Positions 13,607 to 20,326 of a stretch of DNA of 21,704 nucleotides are shown here, piece by piece. Source of the stretch: CAVYPR01 sp052145775 (GTDB lineage: Bacteria; Actinomycetota; Acidimicrobiia; Acidimicrobiales; RAAP-2). Position 1 is the first letter of the stretch; each line of letters begins with the position of its first letter. The DNA lies in assembly GCA_052145775.1 (NCBI GenBank), contig JBKQNY010000124.1:1-21704 (forward strand), given 5' to 3'. The notes under the pieces are model-generated. The model saw nothing but the letters and a program-made list of their open reading frames with translations. It was not told the origin of the DNA and did not search any database. Position numbers and translations under genes: made by a program.

Positions 13607-14473
13607 CTACAGCCGGTAGACGCGCTCGGCGGTGGCGGCGAAGAGCTTCTCCCTCGCAGTCGCGTCGAGCCCGGCTGCCACGGCGCTGAAGGTGGCGTAG
13701 AGGTCGTCGAAGGTCCCGAACATCGAGTCGACCGGGAAGTTGCTGGCGAACATGCAGCGGTCAGGGCCGAAAACTGTGATGGCGTGCTCGAGCCAGGGGC
13801 CGAGGGCCTCGACACCAAGCGAGCCGAACGGCATGGCCAGTCCCGAGAGCTTGCAGACCACGTTGGCGCCCGCCGCGGCCAGGGCGTCGATGCCGTCCCG
13901 CCACAGGGAGCGCTCCTCGCCCGAGCCCGAGCGGGGCCAGCCGGTGTGCTCGACCACCACCGTCAGGTCGTCGAATCCCTCGAGACCCCGCGCCGCCGCC
14001 ACGAGCTGGTCGGGGTGGGTCATGATCTCGAAGACGAGGTCCCGCTCCTGCAGGGCGCGCAACACGTCGGGAGCGGGGAGGGGCTCGGCCAGGCCGCCCA
14101 TGGGCCGCACCCCCCGGAACCTGGGGGCGGCCATCTGCCGTTCAATGAGTTCCACGGACTCGGCGACGGAGTCGGCCGGCGGGAGGCCGCCGATGATGGC
14201 GTCAGGCCGGCCGCCGGCGGCGGCGGCGGCGTCGAGCTCGAGGGTCTCGTCGACCGAGTGCCGGCCGGTGGCGGCGGCCACGTTGACGATCTTCTCCACG
14301 TTCCACTGCGCCGACTCGGACCTGTAGGTGGCGGCGTCGAAACGGCGGTACATCCTCGAAGCGTCACCGGGGCCGCCCTGAGGCGGCTTCGCCAGGTACG
14401 GGTACCAGTCGGTGCGGGCCGGGTCCCACAGGTGCACGTGGGCGTCGACGACCCGGGTGGGCCGGTCGGTCAC
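13607..14473 (-). CDS. Amidohydrolase (Amidohydro_2, COG3618 lactonase-like)
   Basis: A 288-residue TIM-barrel metal-dependent hydrolase. VVDAHVHLWDP gives the HxH metal pair (H12, H14); EIMTHPDQL, VVVEHTGWP and FASNFPVDSM supply later active-site histidines and the Asp. NVVCKLSGLAM is typical of the COG3618 group, which includes sugar-lactone hydrolases and 2-pyrone-4,6-dicarboxylate hydrolase. Length fits. The GTG start overlaps the tandem SDR's TGA (GTGA). Being third in an operon behind a BVMO, it is a good candidate for opening the lactone, or cleaving the ester, that the BVMO makes. That assignment is inference from context; the family also contains decarboxylases and non-lactone hydrolases. 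Confidence 0.92.
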   Translation of the reverse strand: MTDRPTRVVDAHVHLWDPARTDWYPYLAKPPQGGPGDASRMYRRFDAATYRSESAQWNVEKIVNVAAATGRHSVDETLELDAAAAAGGRPDAIIGGLPPADSVAESVELIERQMAAPRFRGVRPMGGLAEPLPAPDVLRALQERDLVFEIMTHPDQLVAAARGLEGFDDLTVVVEHTGWPRSGSGEERSLWRDGIDALAAAGANVVCKLSGLAMPFGSLGVEALGPWLEHAITVFGPDRCMFASNFPVDSMFGTFDDLYATFSAVAAGLDATAREKLFAATAERVYRL

Positions 14474-16131
14474 GGGGCCTCCGTGGACGGCGGCGGTTCC
14501 CCGGCGCCCACGACCTCACGGATCCTGGCATCCAGCCACCGCGGCACGGCGGGGCCGCCGTAGGTGAGGCTGCAGGCCGGCCTCGGGTGGCTGCGGAGCC
14601 CCAACCAGCCGTCCCCCACCGCCAGCTCGGCGCCGGCCAGGGCGCCGGCGTCGGGGTGGGAGAGCAGGTGCGCCACCAGCTCGGCGGCCGGTTCGACGGC
14701 CCCGGGCCCCGAGCCCTCGAGGCCCGCGGCGAACGCCGTCACGCGGCCCTCGGTCATGGCCTTGCCGACGCGGGCCAGCTGCACCGCGGCCTGGGCGCGG
14801 CTGCGCCCGCCCGAGGTCGTGGCGTCGGTGAGCGTCACCAGCCGCACCGGCCGCTCGGCGGCGGCCGCGTAGTCGGCGACCGTGCGGGCCCACGCGGCGT
14901 CGGAGTAGAGCCGACCCAGGATGTCACGGTGCTCGGCCAGCGTCCGCTCCCAGCCCACCGACGTCTTGGGCGGGGCCGCATCGGCGGCAGGGGCCACGAT
15001 GAGGGCATCGACCGGTCCTGCAACGGCGACCGCGGCGTGCAGCGAGTCCGCCGCGGCGGCGAACCCGTCCGCCGGCTCGGCCCGGTGGCAGGCGATGGAG
15101 CGGGGCTCGAGCGCCGCGGTCAGCGCCGCGGCCAGTTCCGGTCGGTCGCTGACGACGAGGCAGGACCGCACCTCGGCGGCCGCCGCACGCTCGGGAGCCG
15201 GCTCGTCGAAGATCGGGCCGAACCGCGGGTTGGCCCCCCCGTCGCTCGCCTGGCCCGCCTCGGCCCGGGCCAGGGCACGGGGGACCACGGCGTCGAGGAC
15301 CCGGACCAGGGACGCCACGCCCTCGCTCCGCACCACCTCGAGCAGGCGGGGTTCGTCGATGACCGCCACCTCCGTGCCGCCGGCGAAGAGCACCTTGCCC
15401 GAGCACCATCCGAACCCGTCGCCGACGAGGTGCGCGCCGAGCGGCCCGAGATACTCGGGTCCGGGCATCGAGGCCAGTGAGATCCCTCCACCGCTGGAGG
15501 TCCCGTGCTCCCTTTGGGCCCGCTCGAGGGCGGCGGCCACCATCCGGGTCGCCGCCATCGGGGACATGGCGTTGACGGTCACCCCGGGCGGCGCCTGGAG
15601 ACCAAGCTGCCAGGTGAGGGAGGCGATGGCCCGCTTGGCACAGCTGTAGGCGCCGGCGTCCGCGGCCCGCCACCCCGATCCCGAGGTGACGCCCAGGATG
15701 CGGCCGTGGCCCGCGGCGGCCATCAGCGGCAGCGCGGCCTCGAGCACGTTGAGGTAGCCACCGAGGTGCACGTTGAGCACCGCCAGCCAGTCCTCCTCAC
15801 TGCCGTGGGCGAAGCCGGTCTGCCGGGTGATGCCGGCGACGTTGACCACGGCATCGAGGCCGCCGTGCTCGTCGGCCAGCTCCCTGAACAGGTCGTGCAC
15901 CGCATCGCCGTCGGTCACCGAGGTGGCCGAGGCGCGGGCCGAGCCGCCCGCCGCCACGATGCGCCCGGCGGTGGTCTCCTCGGGCTCGGGGAGCCGTTCG
16001 GCGCCGTCGAGGGTGACGAGCGGGTCGACCGTGACCACGAACCAATCCTTGGCGCCGAGATCCTCGGCAATGGCCGCACCGATGCCGCTCCCGCCGCCGG
16101 TCACGACGGCGACCCGCTGCCGTGCCGTCAC
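14470..16131 (-). CDS. Tandem short-chain dehydrogenase: active SDR plus degenerate second SDR-like domain
   Basis: A 553-residue protein, about twice normal SDR length. Domain 1 (1-~300) is a classical SDR: cofactor loop TGGGSGIG (11-18), NVAG (97-100), catalytic Ser in TSGSGW and Y162xxxK166 in AYSCAKRA. It carries a longer than usual insert after the second strand (DPLVTLDGAERLPEPEETTA). Domain 2 (~320-515) repeats the fold's order in degraded form: RSCLVVSDRPELAAALTAAL, VDALIVAPAADAA in place of NNAG, PVRLVTLTDATTSGG, and SRAQAAVQLARVGKA where YxxxK should be. It lacks the glycine loop and catalytic Tyr/Lys, so it is probably structural or regulatory. Start GTG 16131 overlaps the BVMO stop (GTGA). 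It likely interconverts the alcohol and ketone before or after the BVMO step. Confidence 0.88.
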   Translation of the reverse strand: MTARQRVAVVTGGGSGIGAAIAEDLGAKDWFVVTVDPLVTLDGAERLPEPEETTAGRIVAAGGSARASATSVTDGDAVHDLFRELADEHGGLDAVVNVAGITRQTGFAHGSEEDWLAVLNVHLGGYLNVLEAALPLMAAAGHGRILGVTSGSGWRAADAGAYSCAKRAIASLTWQLGLQAPPGVTVNAMSPMAATRMVAAALERAQREHGTSSGGGISLASMPGPEYLGPLGAHLVGDGFGWCSGKVLFAGGTEVAVIDEPRLLEVVRSEGVASLVRVLDAVVPRALARAEAGQASDGGANPRFGPIFDEPAPERAAAAEVRSCLVVSDRPELAAALTAALEPRSIACHRAEPADGFAAAADSLHAAVAVAGPVDALIVAPAADAAPPKTSVGWERTLAEHRDILGRLYSDAAWARTVADYAAAAERPVRLVTLTDATTSGGRSRAQAAVQLARVGKAMTEGRVTAFAAGLEGSGPGAVEPAAELVAHLLSHPDAGALAGAELAVGDGWLGLRSHPRPACSLTYGGPAVPRWLDARIREVVGAGEPPPSTEAP

Positions 16132-17930
16132 GATGCCGGCGACCGGACCTCGAGTTCCAGGCCCTCGAAGGTACCGTCCTCGAGCCAGTCCTGTAGGCGC
16201 TCTCGGTAGGCGAACCAGTTCCCCATGCCGCGCCCGTAATTTCCGTTGCGTGGGTTCAGCGCCTCGGGGTGGCCCTCGTTGTTGATCCGCGAAGGCGTGC
16301 AGGCGGACATGACCGCGCTGCCGTCGACGAATGAGTCGACGATCTTCTTCGTCCACTCCTCCTCGGCCTCGGCGCCGACGTCGAAGACCCCGACGTCCTG
16401 CTCCTCGAGCATGCCGATGGTGCGACCGACGAACTCGGCCCCGAACACCGCCAGCTGGGTGTAGTTCACGGTCACCACCGCCTGTTGGCCCGGAGCCGGC
16501 ATCACGAACATGTTCGGGAAGCCTCGGCTCATCATGCCGAAGAGGCTGGCGGCGCCGCCTCCCCACTTCTCGGCCAAGGTGACGCCGCCGCGACCGACGA
16601 TCTCGTGGTCGGCCCGGCGGTAGAGGGGGGTGAGTTCGGGCTCGAAGCCCGTCCCGTAGATGATGCAGTCCACCTCGTACTGCTTCCCGTCGACGACCGG
16701 GCCCTTGGCGGTGATGCGCTCGATGCCACTGGGGCAGCCGACCAGCGTCACGTTCGGGTTGTTGTAGGCCTGCAGGTACTCGTCGTGGAAGCAGGGCCGC
16801 TTGCAGATGTAGCGGTAATAGGGCTTCAGGATCTCGGCGGTCTCGGGGTCGGCCACCAGCTCCTCGACCCGGTGCCGGTGCGCCTCCATGATCTTGAAGT
16901 CGAGCTCCTCGGCGTTGCGCATGTACTCGGCCGGCGTCATGCCCTCCCAGCGCGGCGGGTGCTGAGCAGGGCCGTAGTCGTGGGTCCACGCGTCGTCGAC
17001 CATGTCAACGCTGACGCGCCGACCCAACATGATGGCCTGGAAGTTGTCCATCCGTTCCTTCTGCCAACCGGGCTTGAGGTGGTCGGCGAACTCGGGCGGG
17101 GTGGGCCGGTTGCCCCTCACGCCGATGGCCGACGGCGTGCGCTGGAAGACGTACACGTGCTCGGCCGACTCCGACAGCGGCGGCAGGCACTGGATGCCGG
17201 TCGCCCCGGTACCGATCAGGGCGACGGACTTTCCCTTGAGGCCGGTGAGCGGCTCGTGCGGGCCACCGCCGGTGTACGAATAGTCCCAGCGCGCCGTGTG
17301 GAACGAGCGCCCGGCGAACTCCTCCATTCCCTGGATCGCCGGGAGCTTCAGCAGGTTGAGGATGCCCACGCCCATCACGTACCAGCGGGCGCGCAGCTCG
17401 TCGCCACGGTCGGTGCGCACCAGCCAGCGGGCCGCGTCCTCGTCCCACTCGGCCCGGGTCACCCCGGTGTGGAAGAGGGCGTCGTCCACCAGGTCATAGC
17501 GCGCCGCGATGGCCTGGAGGTGGGCCAGGATCTCCTCGCCGTAGGCGTAGCGCCGCTCGGGGATGTACCCGAACTCCTCGAGCATCGGCATGTAGATGTA
17601 GGACTCGACGTCGCACATCACGCCCGGGTACTGGTTCCAGTACCAGGTGCCGCCGATGCCGCCGGCCTTGTCGATGATGCGGATCCGCTCGACACCGGCC
17701 TCCCGCAGACGAACGCCGGCGAGGATCCCGGCGATGCCGCCGCCCAGGATCACGACGTCGAGGTCCTCATTGACGGGCTCGCGTTCGGAATAGGGAGTGA
17801 ACGGGTCGTCGCGGTAGCCAGAGAAGTACGTGTCCTGATGCAGGTCGCGGATGTCCGCCCGACCGGGGATGAGCCGCTTGTCCCGCTCGGCGAGGTACTT
17901 GGCGCGGACGGCCTCCGGGTCGTACTTCAT
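16128..17930 (-). CDS. Baeyer-Villiger monooxygenase (type I, FAD/NADPH)
   Basis: A 600-residue flavoprotein monooxygenase that inserts oxygen next to a ketone to give an ester or lactone. The FAD-binding loop is VVILGGGIAGILAG (59-72), the BVMO fingerprint FxGxxxHxxxW(D) is FAGRSFHTARWD (205-216) and the NADPH loop is ALIGTGATGIQ. GGTWYWNQYPGVMCDVES is the conserved active-site stretch of cyclohexanone/4-hydroxyacetophenone-type enzymes. An N-terminal extension of ~55 residues precedes the Rossmann strand. It starts at ATG 17930 with only a weak GGGAG site. It heads a coupled operon with an SDR, a lactonase-like amidohydrolase and a thioesterase. Substrate (cyclic, steroidal or aryl ketone) cannot be resolved by motif. 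Confidence 0.95.
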   Translation of the reverse strand: MKYDPEAVRAKYLAERDKRLIPGRADIRDLHQDTYFSGYRDDPFTPYSEREPVNEDLDVVILGGGIAGILAGVRLREAGVERIRIIDKAGGIGGTWYWNQYPGVMCDVESYIYMPMLEEFGYIPERRYAYGEEILAHLQAIAARYDLVDDALFHTGVTRAEWDEDAARWLVRTDRGDELRARWYVMGVGILNLLKLPAIQGMEEFAGRSFHTARWDYSYTGGGPHEPLTGLKGKSVALIGTGATGIQCLPPLSESAEHVYVFQRTPSAIGVRGNRPTPPEFADHLKPGWQKERMDNFQAIMLGRRVSVDMVDDAWTHDYGPAQHPPRWEGMTPAEYMRNAEELDFKIMEAHRHRVEELVADPETAEILKPYYRYICKRPCFHDEYLQAYNNPNVTLVGCPSGIERITAKGPVVDGKQYEVDCIIYGTGFEPELTPLYRRADHEIVGRGGVTLAEKWGGGAASLFGMMSRGFPNMFVMPAPGQQAVVTVNYTQLAVFGAEFVGRTIGMLEEQDVGVFDVGAEAEEEWTKKIVDSFVDGSAVMSACTPSRINNEGHPEALNPRNGNYGRGMGNWFAYRERLQDWLEDGTFEGLELEVRSPAS

Positions 17931-17953
17931 GGCTCTGCGAACTCCCGCCTCGT

Positions 17954-17968
17954 TCCCTGCATCAGGGA
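17954..17968. promoter_or_regulatory. Perfect inverted repeat upstream of the BVMO gene, possible operator
   Basis: TCCCTG and CAGGGA arms separated by CAT form a perfect 6+3+6 palindrome 24 bases before the BVMO start codon. Its position and symmetry suit a repressor or activator site, or a 5' UTR hairpin. No regulator gene is present in the window to pair with it. Confidence 0.35.
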
Positions 17969-18085
17969 TGTTTGAGCCGCTCGGTGAGGATCGGCACTAT
18001 TGAAACGCTGCATGTTGGTCTCATCATCGGGAACCGCCTGGACAAGCCCTTCGGGAGGTCGGTTGCGCCTGCGGGTCCCGGATGT

Positions 18086-18099
18086 GGGGCAGCTGCCCC
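18086..18099 (-). terminator. GC palindrome just after the amidohydrolase stop
   Basis: GGGGCAGCTGCCCC is a perfect 14-base palindrome 4 bases past the stop of the amidohydrolase on the minus strand. As RNA it would form a 5-bp G/C stem with an AGCT loop. There is no U tract, so termination is plausible but unproven. The rest of the 173-base gap holds only the BVMO 5' region. Confidence 0.35.
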
Positions 18100-18103
18100 G
18101 TTG

Positions 18104-19315
18104 TCAGGCGGCGATCTTCTCGTCGCTCAGGCCGAGCAGGCCGTTGAGGTTGCCACCCATCACCTTGGCCACGTCGCTCTGGGGCAAGCCCACCAGCTCG
18201 TCGACGAAGCTGATGGGGTCGGCCATTCCCTCGGGGTGCGGGTAGTCCGAGCCGAACAGCACCCGGTCGGGACCGAGGAGTTCGATGAGCGCCAGGGGGT
18301 TCTCCTCGTGGAACGGGTGGACGTAGATGCTCCGATGGAAGGCGTCGACCGGGTTCTCCTCGAAGGCGTTCGGGGCGTGCTCCCACGCGTACTCCATGTC
18401 GTGGAGGAGTCCGCGCACCCAGTTCGACCCGTTCTCGACCGGGGTGAAGCGGATCGTCGGGAACCTCGTGCACAGGCCGTGACCGACCAGTGAGGAGACG
18501 GTGTCGATGATGGGTCGTCCCTGGTGGCCGACGATGGCCGAGAAGCCCGAGCCGCCCTTGAAGGGGGTCATCTCTGCGTCGAGCACGCCCTCCCACTCGT
18601 TCGTGTAGCGCTGGTAGCCGCTGTCCGAGGAGTGCATCCCCACCAGGAGGCCGGCCTCGGCCACCTTGGACCAGAAGGGGTCGAACTCGGGCAGGGCGGG
18701 CGAGCGCGGGCCGGCCCAGCCCCACGCCGGGGCGGGACGGATCAGGATGATGCGCGCGCCCCGCTCCACCACGTAGTCGAGCTCCTTGATGGCCTCGTCG
18801 CAGATGCCCAGGTGGATGACCGGGGTTGGGAACATCCGATCCTCGTAGTTGAACGTCCAGTGCTCGAGCATCCACTCGTTGAGGGCGTGGACGATGGCGT
18901 GCACCGCAGGCGGGTCGTCGTGGATCCGCTCCTCGAGGAGGCTGGCCAGCGTTGGCCACATGATGGCCCGGTCGATGCCGAGCTCATTCATGAGCTTGAG
19001 CCGCGGCTCGGGCGCACTGAAGGCGGGCAGGGCCTTCATCCCCTTGCCCATGATCTCCCGGCGGGACCTCCCCTCGGGGTTCCCGACCTTGAAGTACTCC
19101 TCCTGAGCCCCCGGGGCGGCCACGACCTCGAAGGTGGGATTCGGGATGTAGTCGCTGATCCGGTTGCGGACGGCGATCTTGGTCCGGCCGTTCACCTGCA
19201 CGTACTTGATGAGTCCCTCGTACTCCTTGGGCAGGAACTTGGTGAACGCCTCCGGCGTCTCGTACATGTGGTTGTCGGCATCGAATACCGGAAAGCTGAG
19301 CTTGCGCGATGGCAT
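18104..19315 (-). CDS. Amidohydrolase family protein (Amidohydro_2, variant HxH motif)
   Basis: A 403-residue TIM-barrel protein of the ACMSD-like amidohydrolase group. It opens MPSRKLSFPVFDADNHMYET: the usual metal motif HxH is replaced by D14-x-H16 (DADNH), a variant I associate with large actinobacterial paralogue families near steroid/lipid catabolism genes. Later landmarks are LLVGMHSSDSG, SAIVGHQGRP and LFGSDYPHPEG, whose Asp is the conserved C-terminal active-site residue. Possible roles are decarboxylation or hydrolysis of a ring-fission acid. ATG 19315 follows GAGGAGGAG. A TAAAAT -10 inside an inverted repeat lies just upstream. It forms a separate unit from the BVMO operon, whose amidohydrolase belongs to a different subfamily. 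Confidence 0.9.
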   Translation of the reverse strand: MPSRKLSFPVFDADNHMYETPEAFTKFLPKEYEGLIKYVQVNGRTKIAVRNRISDYIPNPTFEVVAAPGAQEEYFKVGNPEGRSRREIMGKGMKALPAFSAPEPRLKLMNELGIDRAIMWPTLASLLEERIHDDPPAVHAIVHALNEWMLEHWTFNYEDRMFPTPVIHLGICDEAIKELDYVVERGARIILIRPAPAWGWAGPRSPALPEFDPFWSKVAEAGLLVGMHSSDSGYQRYTNEWEGVLDAEMTPFKGGSGFSAIVGHQGRPIIDTVSSLVGHGLCTRFPTIRFTPVENGSNWVRGLLHDMEYAWEHAPNAFEENPVDAFHRSIYVHPFHEENPLALIELLGPDRVLFGSDYPHPEGMADPISFVDELVGLPQSDVAKVMGGNLNGLLGLSDEKIAA

Positions 19316-19339
19316 GGAAGCGCTCCTCCTCGTTCTCTA

Positions 19340-19360
19340 TCTGATGCCGATTTTATCAGA
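19340..19360 (-). promoter_or_regulatory. -10 element inside an inverted repeat upstream of the amidohydrolase
   Basis: TCTGAT and ATCAGA arms with a 9-base spacer form an inverted repeat 25 bases before the start codon. A TAAAAT hexamer (19355-19350 on the minus strand), a good -10, lies within it, so a bound protein would block polymerase. No matching TTGACA-like -35 was found at the right distance. This is one of the few AT-rich patches in the window. Confidence 0.4.
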
Positions 19361-19379
19361 ACCCCCCGATCGGTCCCCT

Positions 19380-19403
19380 AGGGTCCTTTGTCACATAGAC
19401 CCT
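19380..19403 (-). terminator. Weak hairpin after the isomerase-like gene
   Basis: AGGGTC (19380-19385) and GACCCT (19398-19403) could pair across 12 bases, 2 bases past the stop of the xylose-isomerase-like gene on the minus strand. It lacks a U tract and the stem is short. It may be a terminator or part of the next gene's control region. Confidence 0.25.
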
Positions 19404-19405
19404 GC

Positions 19406-20059
19406 TCAGGACGGGAGGATCGGGCGGACCCGCGCCGCCAGGGCCACGCAGTGGCCGACCGGGTCCTCCAAGGGCAGTCCGAGATCGGGCAGGTCGAAGT
19501 ACTCCACGCTGAAGAGACCGTCGTAGCCGAGGCGTTCCAGACCGGCGAGAAACGACGTGAAGTCGACGTCCCCGTGCTCATCGGGGTGCAGTTGGGGGTC
19601 ACCGGGCCTGGCCTGGCGCAATTGGACGTGGCCGGCCAGGTCGGCCACCTCCAGGGGGTCGTAGCCGCAGACCACGGCCCAGCCGGTATCAAGGGTGATG
19701 CGCAGTCCGGGGACCTCGTTGCACATGGCCCGCACGGCGTCGGCCGAGTCCAGGAGTGACGACGGGCCTGGCTCCACCCTGATCCCGGGCTCTTGGGACA
19801 AGAAGGCCACGCCCTCCTCCCACGTGCACCGCCGGGGCGGCCGGACCGTGCACCCGGTGAGCGGGACCGAGCCGATGCGATCGCCGACGGGTAGTGCCAG
19901 CAGCCCGATCTCGGCCCCGGCGAGCCGATCGAGCCCCACGTCGAGGTGGTCGAAGCCCAGCGCGGCCGCCCGCCGGGCCGCCTCATCATAGGGGCAGGCG
20001 GCCCCAAAGGCGATGCTCACGACGCCGAGGCCCCTGCCCGAGCCGTCCGCCGCGGTCAT
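19406..20059 (-). CDS. Sugar phosphate isomerase/epimerase-like TIM-barrel protein
   Basis: A 217-residue xylose-isomerase-like TIM-barrel (AP_endonuc_2 family) protein. GLGVVSIAFGAACPYDEAAR and LGFDHLDVGLDRLAG form the first barrel units. Metal-site candidates are the Glu in RVEPGPSS, the Asp in RITLDTGW, the histidine in GHVQLRQARPGDPQLHPDEH and the Glu in GLFSVEYFDLP. These enzymes isomerise or epimerise sugars, inositols or related keto acids; the substrate here is unknown, and the length is a little short for the family (~250-280). ATG 20059 was chosen because the family fold begins just after it and it overlaps a short ORF's stop as ATGA. An in-frame GTG at 20164 would add 35 unconvincing residues. 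Confidence 0.82.
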   Translation of the reverse strand: MTAADGSGRGLGVVSIAFGAACPYDEAARRAAALGFDHLDVGLDRLAGAEIGLLALPVGDRIGSVPLTGCTVRPPRRCTWEEGVAFLSQEPGIRVEPGPSSLLDSADAVRAMCNEVPGLRITLDTGWAVVCGYDPLEVADLAGHVQLRQARPGDPQLHPDEHGDVDFTSFLAGLERLGYDGLFSVEYFDLPDLGLPLEDPVGHCVALAARVRPILPS

Positions 20060-20157
20060 CGGGCGCCGGACGCACCGGGGTCGGACAGGACCGACGGCTC
20101 GTCCACCACGCGGCGCCGGATCTGACGGTTCATCGGAACCACGGGCATCTCCCACAT
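20056..20157 (-). CDS. Possible 33-residue ORF coupled to the isomerase-like gene
   Basis: ATG 20157, with GGAG 7 bases upstream, opens a 33-codon frame (MWEMPVVPMNRQIRRRVVDE...) ending in an ATGA overlap with the isomerase-like start. The VPMNRQIR stretch faintly recalls the start of CurA/YncB-type NADP-dependent oxidoreductases, so it might be a gene remnant. It is too short to be sure, and a chance frame is possible. Confidence 0.3.
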   Translation of the reverse strand: MWEMPVVPMNRQIRRRVVDEPSVLSDPGASGAR

Positions 20158-20204
20158 CTTTCACTCCGCGGACTCGAACCGTCGAGAGGTGCCAGCGTCA
20201 GGCG

Positions 20205-20241
20205 CCTGCGCCCGCCGCAACTGCATTGGTGCGGGCGCAGG
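20205..20241 (-). terminator. Strong 11-bp stem-loop downstream of the L,D-transpeptidase
   Basis: CCTGCGCCCGC (20205-20215) and GCGGGCGCAGG (20231-20241) are perfect 11-base inverted arms with a 15-base loop. They lie 86 bases past the transpeptidase stop and before the isomerase unit on the minus strand. It is the longest perfect inverted repeat I found in the window. It most likely separates the argS/transpeptidase transcript from the catabolic genes. There is no U tract. Confidence 0.5.
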
Positions 20242-20326
20242 TCGATCGGTCGGCACACGGGCAGGCGGAAGGGGATCTCGACCCGGATGTTACGAGTGAG
20301 CCGTGTCGGGAGTGGGGCCGCGGGGA

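Noticed and set aside
17927..17962. 11-codon upstream frame overlapping the BVMO start as ATGA
   Set aside because: No ribosome site precedes its ATG and the sequence also forms the inverted repeat; it serves better as an example of chance occurrence.
20155..20240. tRNA-like T-loop (GGTTCGAGTCC on the minus strand)
   Set aside because: The T stem pairs only three bases, and no matching 5' acceptor stem or anticodon arm can be folded upstream.
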